From: Shewanella sp. GD04112
Lineage (GTDB): Bacteria > Pseudomonadota > Gammaproteobacteria > Enterobacterales > Shewanellaceae
NCBI RefSeq assembly: GCF_029835735.1
Contig: NZ_JAOEAL010000001.1
Span: 4,092,001 to 4,156,000 of the forward strand
Length of the DNA: 64,000 bases
Direction: 5' to 3'
Shown: one piece after another, positions 18,517-27,386 of the stretch
Layout of the letters: each line of letters begins with the position of its first letter
Numbering within the stretch: the first letter of the stretch is position 1
Notes under the pieces: generated by a model
The model's input: the letters and a program-made list of their open reading frames with translations, nothing else
What the model was told of the DNA's origin: nothing
The model's database searches: none
Position numbers and translations under genes: made by a program

Positions 18517-19431
18517 ATGAGCCAACTCTATTTAGAAGACGGAATTAAACAATTGGTGAGCGAGTTTATCGCCGCAGGTTGCCCTTCGGTGCGCGAGCAA
18601 AGCCTTGAGGAACGTCGCCAAGGGTATATCGCCAGCACGGTATTGGCTGGCGAGCCGGAAGCGGTATTTGAGGTCAAAACCCTATCCCTTGAGGGCATAG
18701 AATTAACCCTATTTAAGCCCTCGGCGGACAACAACTTACCCGTGGTCATTTACTATCACGGCGGCTGTTTTGTCAGTGGCGGCATCGCCACCCATAATCA
18801 GCAACTGCGTAAAATCGCCAATGATTCCGGCGCGTTAGTGGTGGCGGTCAGCTATCGCCTCGCCCCTGAACATGTCTACCCCGCCGCCCATGACGATGCC
18901 TTCAATGCCGCCAATCTCGTGCAGCAACATTGCCAGCAATGGGGCGGCGATAACACCAATATCAGCCTGATGGGCGACAGTGCCGGTGGTCATTTAGCCT
19001 TAGTCACTTGTCTGCGGTTAAAAGCACAAGGGCAATGGTTACCTAAAAAACAAGTGCTTATCTATCCTATGTTGGATGCGACCGCCAAAAGTCAGAGTTA
19101 TATAGACAATGGCGACAAGTACATTATCAACCGCGACACCCTGCTCACGGGCTTTGACATGTACCTCGATTGGCACCCCAGAACCGATGTCGAAGCCAGC
19201 CCACTTCGCAGCCAAGAGTTAGAAGGTTTACCCGAAACCCATATCATTACCGCCGAATTCGATCCCTTGCTAGATGAGGGTGAACAGCTATTCCGTAACC
19301 TATTAGATGCGGGCGTAAATGCCCATTGCCGCCGCTATTTAGGGGTGATCCACGGCTTCTTCCAACTCGCTGGAGTCAGTCAATCGGCGCGGGATGCCAT
19401 GGTGCAGGTAACCCATATTATTCGCGCTTAA
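18517..19431 (+). CDS. HSL-type alpha/beta-hydrolase (esterase/lipase)
   Basis: 304 residues. The oxyanion-hole motif reads Y-Y-H-G-G-C-F (80-86) instead of the usual H-G-G-G. The nucleophile elbow is G-D-S-A-G-G with Ser155. The acid lies in E-F-D-P-L-L-D, and the catalytic His in V-I-H-G-F-F near the C-terminus. This layout is that of the hormone-sensitive-lipase (bacterial family IV) esterases acting on short-chain esters in the cytosol. Monocistronic. The natural substrate is unknown. Confidence 0.85.
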   Translation: MSQLYLEDGIKQLVSEFIAAGCPSVREQSLEERRQGYIASTVLAGEPEAVFEVKTLSLEGIELTLFKPSADNNLPVVIYYHGGCFVSGGIATHNQQLRKIANDSGALVVAVSYRLAPEHVYPAAHDDAFNAANLVQQHCQQWGGDNTNISLMGDSAGGHLALVTCLRLKAQGQWLPKKQVLIYPMLDATAKSQSYIDNGDKYIINRDTLLTGFDMYLDWHPRTDVEASPLRSQELEGLPETHIITAEFDPLLDEGEQLFRNLLDAGVNAHCRRYLGVIHGFFQLAGVSQSARDAMVQVTHIIRA

Positions 19432-19439
19432 CCTGATTA

Positions 19440-19470
19440 AGCCGCATGCCTTAATGCGGGGCATGCGGCT
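19440..19470. terminator. G+C-rich hairpin between convergent genes
   Basis: Perfect 11-bp stem AGCCGCATGCC/GGCATGCGGCT with an 8-9 base loop, 9 bases after the esterase stop. No T-run follows, so termination would be imperfect; it may protect mRNA ends. Confidence 0.5.
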
Positions 19471-19525
19471 ACCGAATCCATTCAACGAACAACTCATTGC
19501 ATGATAACGCAATGATCAAACGACG

Positions 19526-20014
19526 CTATTTCGTCTCTGGCCGACTCAGTTTGTGGATCACATCTTGATGCTGCGGATACATGTCCAGCAAAGCTTCTTG
19601 GCTAAATAACTCAAAGTCATCGAAGGTAAAACCCGGTGACACCATACAGCCCACCAGCGAAAACCCTGGTTGATTCATGGCCGAGCCAAAAATACAGCCC
19701 TTAGGCACTAAAAACTGTGGCCTTTCGCCCGCAGCTAAATCCAGCCCCAACTGCGCCGTGGTCAGCTCGCCCTCAGGGGAAATCATATAAATCGTCAGCG
19801 ATTGACCCGCATGGAAATACCACATTTCATCGGCCGTGAGTCGATGAAAATGCGACACTTCGCCGGTTCTCAGTAAGAAATAAATACTGCTCCATAGCTG
19901 ACGACTCGGATCGAAGGCCGATTCTGAGCGATAGGAAGAACGGTAATAACCGCCCTCAACATGCTGCTCAAGTTCTAAATACTGAATAAAATCATCAGCC
20001 GTGCGCATACTCAT
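19526..20014 (-). CDS. Cupin_5 (DUF985) family protein
   Basis: 162 residues. Typical DUF985 landmarks are E-G-G-Y-Y-R near residue 20, S-I-Y-F-L-L then S-H-F-H-R-L near 55, E-M-W-Y-F-H-A-G near 63, and the conserved end G-F-T-F-D-D-F-E-L. It should be a small cytosolic cupin with a jelly-roll fold. The reaction is unknown; relatives bind metals or sugar-like ligands. The start may be the second Met (two codons in). Confidence 0.82.
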   Translation of the reverse strand: MSMRTADDFIQYLELEQHVEGGYYRSSYRSESAFDPSRQLWSSIYFLLRTGEVSHFHRLTADEMWYFHAGQSLTIYMISPEGELTTAQLGLDLAAGERPQFLVPKGCIFGSAMNQPGFSLVGCMVSPGFTFDDFELFSQEALLDMYPQHQDVIHKLSRPETK

Positions 20015-20254
20015 CCCTCATTAAATTGATACGGGCTAGAGTCTACACCCTAAGTCCAATTTAATTAATTCTCTCGTGCCCTGCTTGCTTCTCACCGGCC
20101 AGTCGAACATAAACACGAATACCATGTGGTTAAGGTTTGTTTTCGCCATAAAAAAAGCTAAATTCTTACCATAGACTGAATGGCGAATGATGACATTCTT
20201 AGCAAGTGTCAAAGCCTTGAATAAGTCAGATAACCTTTGTGGGGAGCTTGTTTG

Positions 20255-21163
20255 ATGGTCAGTATTGAGCAAATGGCTTTAGTGCTGGACGCGCTACCCG
20301 ATCCGGCGTTTATCCTGTCCCAAAGCGGCCGCTATGTTGCCGTGTTTGGCGGTAAAGATGCGCGTTATTACCACGACGGCAGTGGATTAGTCGGCCTTTA
20401 CCTGAGCGATGTACTCAACGACGAAAAAACCACTTACTACCTCGGTATTATTCAGCAAGCCTTAGATAGCCGTAAATTATTGATTGAGGAATATGAGCTC
20501 AGTAATAAGGATGTCAAAGGCTTACCCGATGAAGGACCATCGCAACCCATCTGGTTTGAGGGGCGCATTCAGGCGTTAGATTTTCTGGTGAATAACGAAC
20601 CCGTCGTCCTCTGGGTCGCCAGTAATATTTCCAAGCGCCATAAACTGGAATTACAACTGCGGCAGTTAAGCGATACCGACCAATTGACAGGGCTCTATAA
20701 CCGCCGCCGCTTAGACCGTGATTTACAACTACTCTTCGACACCTTTAGCCGCCACCGTATTCCGGCCTCGATCTTAGTCTTAGATCTGGACCACCTAAAA
20801 CGGATCAACGATCAACTGGGTCACCAAGCGGGCGATCGCGTTATCATGGCAGTCGCCGACACCTGCCAACAACAATTTCGCAAAACCGACAGCGCCTACC
20901 GTTTTGGTGGCGATGAGTTTGTGATTGCCCTGCCCGGAGTTGACCATGACCAAGCCATAGTGTTTGCCGAATACCTCTGTGACTGCTGCTTCAAGGCATT
21001 GCAGCAACTCTCTGTAAAGGGATTATTTGCCACCGTCAGCATAGGTGTCGCCAGCATAGAAGCGGGCGATGAATCCTATGAAGACACCCTAAAACGCGCC
21101 GATGCCGCGCTCTATCAAGCCAAGCGGGATGGCAAAAACCGCGTTATCGCCAATAGTGCTTGA
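20255..21163 (+). CDS. Diguanylate cyclase with PAS-like sensor domain
   Basis: 302 residues from the ATG preceded by GGGGAG (20241-20246); a TTG six codons earlier has no such site. The N-terminal part (about 5-125) is a PAS-like sensor (L-P-D-P-A-F-I-L-S-Q-S-G-R-Y). The GGDEF domain follows, with an intact active site G-G-D-E-F at 218-222 and the product-inhibition site R-K-T-D at 209-212. It should make c-di-GMP from two GTP in the cytosol. No membrane segment. Monocistronic, ending at a bidirectional terminator. Confidence 0.88.
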   Translation: MVSIEQMALVLDALPDPAFILSQSGRYVAVFGGKDARYYHDGSGLVGLYLSDVLNDEKTTYYLGIIQQALDSRKLLIEEYELSNKDVKGLPDEGPSQPIWFEGRIQALDFLVNNEPVVLWVASNISKRHKLELQLRQLSDTDQLTGLYNRRRLDRDLQLLFDTFSRHRIPASILVLDLDHLKRINDQLGHQAGDRVIMAVADTCQQQFRKTDSAYRFGGDEFVIALPGVDHDQAIVFAEYLCDCCFKALQQLSVKGLFATVSIGVASIEAGDESYEDTLKRADAALYQAKRDGKNRVIANSA

Positions 21164-21191
21164 TGCCGCATCGCCCCGACAAATCACCAAT

Positions 21192-21221
21192 AAAAAAGCG
21201 AACCTAGGTTCGCTTTTTTAT
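21192..21221. terminator. Bidirectional terminator
   Basis: Perfect inverted repeat AAAAAAGCGAACCT/AGGTTCGCTTTTTT between the convergent diguanylate cyclase and ycaO genes. Confidence 0.93.
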
Positions 21222-21246
21222 ATACATCACACGCTTCGCGTTGCGA

Positions 21247-23433
21247 TTATTGCGCCGCTTTGGCCTTACGGGCGGCGTGCAGTTTCTTATAGCTTTCGAT
21301 TAAGCGTAAATGTGGCTCAATCCCTTCGAGCTGCATGCTGGTCTTAGTTAAACCGCTGAAACGGACTTTACCAGTAACGCTGCCGACCACTTGTTCCATC
21401 ACTTCCGCGCCAAACATGCGGGTAAAGTTATGGCTAAAGTCTTCGAGTTCAAGATCTTCATCCAGCGTCACTTCCAATACCGCGCTCATTGCTTGGAAGA
21501 ACAGATTGCGCTTCACGGTATTGTCGTTAAATTGCAGGAACTCACCGACTAATTCCTGTGCCTCTTCATGCGCGCCGAGTGCCAAATAAATCAGGATCTT
21601 AAGTTCGATAATCGTCAACTTACCCCAAACGGTGTTTTCATCAAACACAATACCAATCAAAGTGCGAATATCGGTGTAGTTATCCAGCTGACTTTCCTCT
21701 AAGCGATTGACTAGATTGACCAATTGCTTAGTGCTTAAGGAATGCAGATTCAGAATATCTTCACGGTAATCCAGCGCCTTGTTGGTGTTATCCCAAATCA
21801 GGTCTTCAACTGGATAAACTTCTGAGTAATCAGGGACTAAAATACGGCAAGCCGATGCGCCTAATTCGGTAAATTCGGCAACATACACCTCTTTACCCAG
21901 CTCTTCTAGAATGCCGAATAAGCGGTCCGCTTCTTCTTGGTTAGTGCCGGAGAAATCCCATTCGCAGAACTCATAGTCATGCTTGCTGCTAAAGAAGCGC
22001 CAGGAGATCACTCCCGTAGAATCGATAAAGTGCTCGACAAAGTTTTCAGGTTCGCTCACCGCCATGCTGTTGAAGGTCGGTTTTGGCACATCATTTAAGC
22101 CTTCGAAGCTGCGACCTTGGAGTAATTCGGTCAGGCTGCGCTCCAATGCCACTTCAAAGCTTGGGTGGGCACCGAAAGAGGCGAATACGCCGCCGGTTTT
22201 CGGGTTCATCAGCGTCACGCACATCACCGGGAACTGACCGCCTAAGGAGGCGTCTTTCACTACTACAGGGAAGCCCTGCTCTTCTAAGCCCTTAATGCCC
22301 GCAAGAATGCTGGGGTATTTTTCTAATACCGACATAGGCACGTCTGGCAGAACGATTTCCTGCTCGATAATTTGGCGTTTTACCGCGCGCTCGAAGATCT
22401 CAGATAGGCACTGCACTTCGGCTTCTTTGATATTGTTACCCGCACTCATGCCATTGCTTAAGAACAGGTTTTCAATCAGGTTCGATGGGAAGTACACAGT
22501 CTCACCATCGGATTTACGCTTGTAAGGAATCGCACAAATGCCACGGTCACTATTGCCCGAGTTAGTGTCGATAAGATGCGAGCCACACAGCTCCTCATCG
22601 GGGTTATAAATCTCGAGGCAGTAGTCGTCTAACAGGCCCGCTGGCAGCGAATCATCCTCTTCTAAGGCAAACCATTTTTCGTTGGGGTAATGCACAAACT
22701 CGCTGTTCGCGATCTCAACCCCAAAGAATTGATCGTTATAGAAGAAGTTATTGTTTAAACGCTCGATAAACTCACCGAGGGCCGAGCACAACGCGCTCTC
22801 TTTGGTTGCACCTTTGCCATTGGTAAAACACATAGGCGATGCGGCATCACGGATATGCAGTGACCACACATTGGGCACAATATTGCGCCAGGAGGAGATC
22901 TCAATCTTCATCCCCAGCTCAGCCAAAATGCCGGTCATATTGGCAATGGTCTGCTCTAGCGGTAAGTCTTTACCCAAAATATAGGTGCTGCTGTCGTCGC
23001 CGGGATGGCCCATCAACATGGCATTGGCGTCGGCATCGAGGTTTTCGACGGTTTCGATTCTAAACTCTGGGCCAGTCTGCACCACTTTCTTTACTGTGCA
23101 GCGGTCGATAGAGCGCAAAATACCTTCGCGATCTTTATCCGAAATATCATCGGGCAATTCGACATTGATCTGGAAAATCTGGTTGTAGCGATCTTCTGGG
23201 TCGACAATATTGTTTTGCGACAGGCGGATATTGTCCGTTGGGATATCGCGGGATTTACAATATACCTTCACAAAGTAGGCCGCACACAGCGCCGAAGAAG
23301 CTAAGAAATAGTCGAAGGGACTCGGCGCCGAGCCGTCGCCCTTATAACGGATGGGCTGATCGGCCGTGACCGTAAAGTCGTCGAACTTGGCTTCGAGTCT
23401 CAGGTTGTCGAGAAAATTAACTTTGATTTCCAT
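21247..23433 (-). CDS. ycaO: OsmC-YcaO fusion, ribosomal protein S12 methylthiotransferase accessory factor
   Basis: 728 residues, starting at the ATG that opens M-E-I-K-V-N-F; nine upstream codons are open. Residues about 1-135 form an OsmC-like domain (S-P-F-D-Y-F-L-A-S-S-A-L-C-A-A). The YcaO domain follows (about 160-540), with V-P-N-V-W-S-L-H-I-R-D, C-F-T-N-G-K-G-A-T-K, and the ATP-binding E-A-x-x-x-x-x-S-E-I-F-E-R helix. A helical tail of about 170 residues comes last. E. coli YcaO supports RimO in beta-methylthiolation of S12 and lacks the OsmC part. The role here is inferred from that. No RiPP precursor or dehydrogenase gene lies nearby, which argues against a natural-product cyclase. 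Confidence 0.85.
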   Translation of the reverse strand: MEIKVNFLDNLRLEAKFDDFTVTADQPIRYKGDGSAPSPFDYFLASSALCAAYFVKVYCKSRDIPTDNIRLSQNNIVDPEDRYNQIFQINVELPDDISDKDREGILRSIDRCTVKKVVQTGPEFRIETVENLDADANAMLMGHPGDDSSTYILGKDLPLEQTIANMTGILAELGMKIEISSWRNIVPNVWSLHIRDAASPMCFTNGKGATKESALCSALGEFIERLNNNFFYNDQFFGVEIANSEFVHYPNEKWFALEEDDSLPAGLLDDYCLEIYNPDEELCGSHLIDTNSGNSDRGICAIPYKRKSDGETVYFPSNLIENLFLSNGMSAGNNIKEAEVQCLSEIFERAVKRQIIEQEIVLPDVPMSVLEKYPSILAGIKGLEEQGFPVVVKDASLGGQFPVMCVTLMNPKTGGVFASFGAHPSFEVALERSLTELLQGRSFEGLNDVPKPTFNSMAVSEPENFVEHFIDSTGVISWRFFSSKHDYEFCEWDFSGTNQEEADRLFGILEELGKEVYVAEFTELGASACRILVPDYSEVYPVEDLIWDNTNKALDYREDILNLHSLSTKQLVNLVNRLEESQLDNYTDIRTLIGIVFDENTVWGKLTIIELKILIYLALGAHEEAQELVGEFLQFNDNTVKRNLFFQAMSAVLEVTLDEDLELEDFSHNFTRMFGAEVMEQVVGSVTGKVRFSGLTKTSMQLEGIEPHLRLIESYKKLHAARKAKAAQ

Positions 23434-23650
23434 TAGAATTTTTCCACTCAATATGCTCAAACGCGGTAATCGTATTCGTTACCGCACAGCATTGCCCTTG
23501 GGCGCTATCGTCTGGGGGGAATTATCGGTGTTTTTCGCCCATTAGTCTTGGGTTAATTATGTTAAAAAAACACCAGCGGAATTTTTACGCCATGGGCAGC
23601 AAGCAGCAGAGTAGGATTTATTGCGGCATTCACTGTGATTTAGCCAAGGG

Positions 23651-23893
23651 TTAATGCTCAGCACTGCCTTGCTTATCCGCCTCACGCTTAACCAGTAAAA
23701 AGGTGAGATACATCTTTGTCGGCAGGGATAACGCCATGCCAACGGCAACGCAAACGGCGCTGATAATAATTCCCTTAACGCCCATGGCTTCGACGGTTTG
23801 ATTAAAGTTATGCAGATAAATCCCAAGCATAATCAGGCACAGCCCAAGGCCAATGCAGATTTTTAACAGCGTTATCAGCCTTTGATTAGTCAC
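23651..23893 (-). CDS. Small inner-membrane protein with two membrane segments
   Basis: 80 residues. Hydrophobic segments at about 8-27 and 41-63 are connected by a short loop, with a charged tail (K-R-E-A-D-K-Q). No family recognised. Its start lies 30 bases from a 20-bp tandem repeat array in the presumed promoter/leader. Coding is supported by the pattern of membrane segments and the lack of any competing frame. Confidence 0.55.
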   Translation of the reverse strand: MTNQRLITLLKICIGLGLCLIMLGIYLHNFNQTVEAMGVKGIIISAVCVAVGMALSLPTKMYLTFLLVKREADKQGSAEH

Positions 23894-23917
23894 AGTCCTG
23901 CCTTTAGTTGCGCGTCA

Positions 23918-23996
23918 TGATTAAGCTTGAGTCGTCTTGATTAAGCGTGCGTCGTCTTGATTAAGCGTGCGTCGTCTTGATTAAGCGTGCGTCGCA
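23918..23996. repeat. 20-bp tandem repeat, about four copies
   Basis: Unit TTGATTAAGCGTGCGTCGTC. Two identical full copies lie in the middle, flanked by one copy with two or three changes (AAGCTTGAG) on the left and one truncated copy on the right. Near-identity of the inner copies suggests recent slippage. Confidence 0.9.
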
Positions 23997-24078
23997 ACGC
24001 TTAGCCACTCAAATCAGCGCCGTGCCGCCTATGCATAAAGATTAACTAATATAATGAGCGCATTGGCTTATTTAGGCT

Positions 24079-24092
24079 TTGATTAAGATCAA
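24079..24092. promoter_or_regulatory. FNR/EtrA-type binding site upstream of the chemoreceptor gene
   Basis: TTGATTAAGATCAA is a perfect match to the TTGAT-N4-ATCAA consensus of FNR (EtrA in Shewanella; CRP family). It lies 154 bases before the chemoreceptor start codon. Confidence 0.68.
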
Positions 24093-24245
24093 CGAAGTAC
24101 TGCGAGCCGTCCTCATCCTTAAGTCAAATATCATTAAGGTTTTTTGTCGGTTACATTAGATTTTTGTTAACTTAAGCACTTAAGAGTATTGGGGATTCGT
24201 TATACTTCCCTGCAATTAAAGAGGCTTATTTCGGAGTTGTTAAGC

Positions 24246-25910
24246 ATGTCTAATTTCAGTTTACGTAACAAATTGCTCCTACTTGCACTGTTCCCCTTAA
24301 TCCTAACTCTCATTGTACTGATGACGCTTTCTTACCATGTAGAACAGTCGGCACTTGCCGATGAGGTCACCGCATTTAGAGAAAAATTAATTAGTGAGCG
24401 TAAAACCCAAATCAAAGAAGCCACCCAAATCGCCGCAGGCATAGTGCAATACCAGCTATCGTTGAAAGAACAGGGCAATGTTAACCAAGCCCTGCGTGAT
24501 ATCCGCTTTGGTAGTTCGGGCTACTTCTTTATTTATGATTCACAAGGTAAAAACCTGTTCCATGCGGTCATGCCCAACCTCGAGGGGCAGAATAAAATCG
24601 ATATGACCGATCCCCGCGGCACCAAGATCATTGTAGGCCTACTCAATGCCGCAAAAAACGGTGACGGTAATTTCTCGTTTTATTTCCAAAAGCCAAATAC
24701 CAACGAGCAAATCGAAAAAATCGGCTACTCCATGATGATCCCAGGCACAGATTGGATGCTCGGCACAGGGGTCTATGTTGATGATATCGATGCAGTGGTT
24801 GAGGACTACCGCGCTGCCGCATATGAACAAATGATGAGTAAATCCCTTGGGGTGTTATTAATTGCGCTGATACTGGCGGCAATTACCGCCGCAGTAATCC
24901 TTTTGACAGCTCATCGCATGGTCACACCGATTAAAAATATGGCCGATAACTTAAACGATATCGCCAAAGGCGAAGGCGATTTAACCAAGCGCCTCGCGGT
25001 GAAGGGCGACGATGAAATTGCTCAACTCGGCCGCTCCTTCAACCTGTTTGTCGATAAACTGCAAACCATTATCGGCGATGTGGCCCATGCCACCGCTAAG
25101 GTCAAAACCGCGGCCAATGCGATTCATGACCAAACCAAGGTGATGTCGCGCCAGCTTATCAGCCATAACAATGAAACGGATCAAGTGGTTACCGCCATTA
25201 CAGAGATGTCCGCCACCGCGAGTGAAGTGGCGCAAAATACCACCCAAGTCGCCGAAGCGACCCATGCCGCCACGGGTGATGTGGCCAATGCCCAGCGCTG
25301 CGTCGATGCCTCGTTAGAGGAGATTTCGGCACTGATGGCGCAAATCAATAATGCCGCCAGCAACATTCAATCCTTGAGTGAACAATCGCAAAAAATTAAT
25401 AGTGTGCTCTCGGTGATCGGCGGCATTGCCGAGCAAACCAACCTGCTGGCATTAAACGCCGCGATTGAAGCCGCCCGCGCCGGTGAACAGGGTCGCGGCT
25501 TTGCAGTGGTGGCCGATGAGGTGCGTAACTTAGCCAGCCGCACTCAATCAAGCACATTAGAAATCAACGAGATGCTATCTGAGCTGCACAAGCTGGTGAG
25601 CTTAGCGGTTAAAACCATGGAAGAGAGTCAGCAGAGTTGTATACGCTCGGTGGATTCGTCCCGCGCCATCTCCGAAAGCTTAGGCTCAGTGACCTCGGCG
25701 GTGACCGCCATCAATGATATGAGTACCCAAATTGCCACGGCGGCGACCGAGCAAAGCTCAGTGACCGAAGAAATCAACCGCAACGTGTTCGCCATTCAAG
25801 AGATTGTAAATGAGCTGCTGCACTCCAGCGAAGAGGCGGCGAGCGTGAGCCAAACCGTGTCGCAGGAAGGACTTAACCTCGGCAAACTCGTCGGTCAATT
25901 TAGGATTTAA
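24246..25910 (+). CDS. Methyl-accepting chemotaxis protein with periplasmic sCache-type sensor
   Basis: 554 residues from the ATG after CGGAG (24233); 19 codons upstream are open but unsupported. The first membrane segment is about 14-34. A periplasmic domain with the single-Cache pattern F-G-S-S-G-Y-F-F-I-Y-D follows (about 88-100), with W-M-L-G-T-G-V-Y near its end. Next come a second membrane segment (about 195-215), a HAMP domain, and the cytoplasmic signalling domain with the hairpin tip E-Q-T-N-L-L-A-L-N-A-A-I-E-A-A-R. It senses a small ligand and controls CheA. The ligand is unknown. The FNR-type site suggests expression tied to oxygen or anaerobic respiration. Confidence 0.9.
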   Translation: MSNFSLRNKLLLLALFPLILTLIVLMTLSYHVEQSALADEVTAFREKLISERKTQIKEATQIAAGIVQYQLSLKEQGNVNQALRDIRFGSSGYFFIYDSQGKNLFHAVMPNLEGQNKIDMTDPRGTKIIVGLLNAAKNGDGNFSFYFQKPNTNEQIEKIGYSMMIPGTDWMLGTGVYVDDIDAVVEDYRAAAYEQMMSKSLGVLLIALILAAITAAVILLTAHRMVTPIKNMADNLNDIAKGEGDLTKRLAVKGDDEIAQLGRSFNLFVDKLQTIIGDVAHATAKVKTAANAIHDQTKVMSRQLISHNNETDQVVTAITEMSATASEVAQNTTQVAEATHAATGDVANAQRCVDASLEEISALMAQINNAASNIQSLSEQSQKINSVLSVIGGIAEQTNLLALNAAIEAARAGEQGRGFAVVADEVRNLASRTQSSTLEINEMLSELHKLVSLAVKTMEESQQSCIRSVDSSRAISESLGSVTSAVTAINDMSTQIATAATEQSSVTEEINRNVFAIQEIVNELLHSSEEAASVSQTVSQEGLNLGKLVGQFRI

Positions 25911-25978
25911 CGCCTAAGGCGTGATATTGGCGGTCGGCGTAAGTCGATTCGGTATAAATCGCTATCGTTAACCACCTA

Positions 25979-26004
25979 AGGCCTCAAGCAATTGAGGCCT
26001 TTTT
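25979..26004 (+). terminator. Terminator after the chemoreceptor gene
   Basis: AGGCCTCAA/TTGAGGCCT stem followed by TTTTTC. Confidence 0.88.
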
Positions 26005-26090
26005 CTTGGGTTCTGCCTGCTAATGATCCCGCCTAAGCTCAGAGTTAGCCCTCAGAGTTCTGTATCAGGACTCGGCATCAAAGCTCGGTA

Positions 26091-26480
26091 TTAGAGTTCG
26101 GCCTCGAAGCGGGCAAGGCGTGCCTCGCTCATCGTGCATTGGGTTTGCTGCATCAGTTCGCCCAAGGTAATGGCGGGGTTTTGGTTGATCAGGCGAACCA
26201 ATTTTGCGCCGAGTGGTTCAAGCTTATCGGCGTGTTGTAATAAGCCGCTGTCGATCTTTTTGATCATAAAGGCAAATTCGGCAATATCACTCTGTGCTGT
26301 TAACTCGACGCAACAGCTTTGAATCGCGATAGCCTGCCCTGTGATGCTCCAATTACGGGAGCGGCGCACCCGCTTAAGCTCGCAGCCCTTTTGCACAGCA
26401 ATCGCCTGCGCCCGCTTAACCGCCTCGCGGCCGATGCGATGGATAAGTGATGGCAAGGGAATACTAATATCATCGTGCAT
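26091..26480 (-). CDS. RRF_GI-type (ribosome-recycling-factor-family) small protein
   Basis: 129 residues. The N-terminal P-L-P-S-L-I-H-R-I-G-R-E-A-V-K-R-A and the C-E-L-K-R-V-R-R-S-R-N-W segment match the family that databases label ribosome recycling factor of GI type. It is much shorter than, and not the same as, true RRF (Frr). The C-terminal part (L-G-E-L-M-Q-Q-T-Q-C-T-M-S-E-A-R) looks like a small helix-turn-helix. Cytosolic. Function unknown despite the label. The family call is by recollection of the pattern. Confidence 0.62.
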   Translation of the reverse strand: MHDDISIPLPSLIHRIGREAVKRAQAIAVQKGCELKRVRRSRNWSITGQAIAIQSCCVELTAQSDIAEFAFMIKKIDSGLLQHADKLEPLGAKLVRLINQNPAITLGELMQQTQCTMSEARLARFEAEL

Positions 26481-26593
26481 GGCAAGTTAACTATTGGGCC
26501 TTGGGTCGAATATGGAAGAATAACGGGGCACGGCTATAAGTTGTAAGCACTAAGCCTTAAGCGTAACGCCTTATGCGCGATGCCTTAAACCAA

Positions 26594-26617
26594 CGCCGCA
26601 GAGTTTACCCTGCGGCG
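26594..26617. repeat. G+C-rich hairpin in the region between 26481 and 26768
   Basis: Stem CGCCGCAG/CTGCGGCG with an 8-base loop. It has no T-run and no gene end close by. The remaining 280 bases around it hold no recognised feature. Confidence 0.4.
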
Positions 26618-26768
26618 GGTGCGAACAAAAGACGATACAAGCTTATGCAACAACTCACGCAAGTGCCGCTCGCCCAAGATAGCGGCTTAGGCGTCACAGA
26701 CTGACAACAACAGTCCTTGAGCAAGGCGGCGGGATTGCCTACAATAACGCACTTTTTGTTCACTACAG

Positions 26769-27023
26769 ATGACAACCATGACTGACACAACTTCACAACC
26801 CGCATTACCGGATCGTCTTTCGGTTAACCCACGCAGCCGCCACCATGTAGCTGAAGTCTTCCAATACGATGTGGGTATCCGCGTGAACGGTAAAGAACGT
26901 TTCGATGTCGAAGAATACTGCATCAGCGAAGGCTGGGTTAAAGTACCAAGCAAATCTTTAGACCGTCGCGGTCAACCTCTGCTGTTAACCATCAAAGGCA
27001 CAGTAGAAGCATTTTACCGTTAA
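26769..27023 (+). CDS. DUF3297 family protein
   Basis: 84 residues. The sequence P-D-R-L-S-V-N-P-R-S-x-H-H followed by V-G-I-R-x-N-G-K-E-R-x-D-V-E-E-Y-C and the end G-x-V-E-A-F-Y-R is typical of the short, highly conserved DUF3297 family, which nearly fills its members. The start may be the ATG three codons later; neither start has a clear ribosome site. Cytosolic, function unknown. Followed by a bidirectional-looking terminator. Confidence 0.82.
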   Translation: MTTMTDTTSQPALPDRLSVNPRSRHHVAEVFQYDVGIRVNGKERFDVEEYCISEGWVKVPSKSLDRRGQPLLLTIKGTVEAFYR

Positions 27024-27049
27024 GCACCAACGACTTAATGGATAATAAC

Positions 27050-27077
27050 AACGGCCAATTCAATTGGCCGTTTTTAT
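27050..27077 (+). terminator. Terminator after the DUF3297 gene
   Basis: ACGGCCAATT/CAATTGGCCGT stem followed by TTTTTATTT. Confidence 0.9.
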
Positions 27078-27386
27078 TTGTCCTAGGTAACACCAAAGCC
27101 TCCCCCAATACCTCTCCCCAAGTATTCACAAGTTGTTATTTAAAATAAGCTTTTGTGATAAAACGCATTGATTAAACCGCATAGCGCGGGTTAAAGTGTG
27201 ACCACTAAGGGAAATGCAGAGCCACACTCGAACGCCACTATCGAGCACGCTATTTAAGGACAAAGCAGCCAATCTGTACCATGCCGCCCCACTCTTAACA
27301 GCCTCCTCTGCCACCAAGGTATCAAGCACATTAATCATGTGTGCGTTATGGAATGAACGATAAACCTTTCTATTTCAAGGATGTAA
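27078..27386. other. Leader region of the NERD-Cap4-SMC cassette
   Basis: About 309 bases of host-like composition. It ends in AAGGATG eight bases before the NERD start codon. The promoter of the cassette must lie here, but no clear -35/-10 pair, repeat or attachment-like sequence was identified. Confidence 0.5.

Larger units (their letters stand above)
23894..24245. other. Divergent regulatory region with tandem repeats and an FNR-type site
   Basis: About 350 bases between the small membrane protein and the chemoreceptor. It holds the repeat array at 23918-23996 and the palindrome at 24079-24092 (both listed separately). A+T-rich DNA at 24120-24180 probably holds the chemoreceptor promoter. 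Confidence 0.6.

Noticed and set aside
26036..26110. Degenerate repeat around AGAGTTC and CTCGG(C/T)AT
   Set aside because: Only loosely similar units; not firm enough to call a tandem array.
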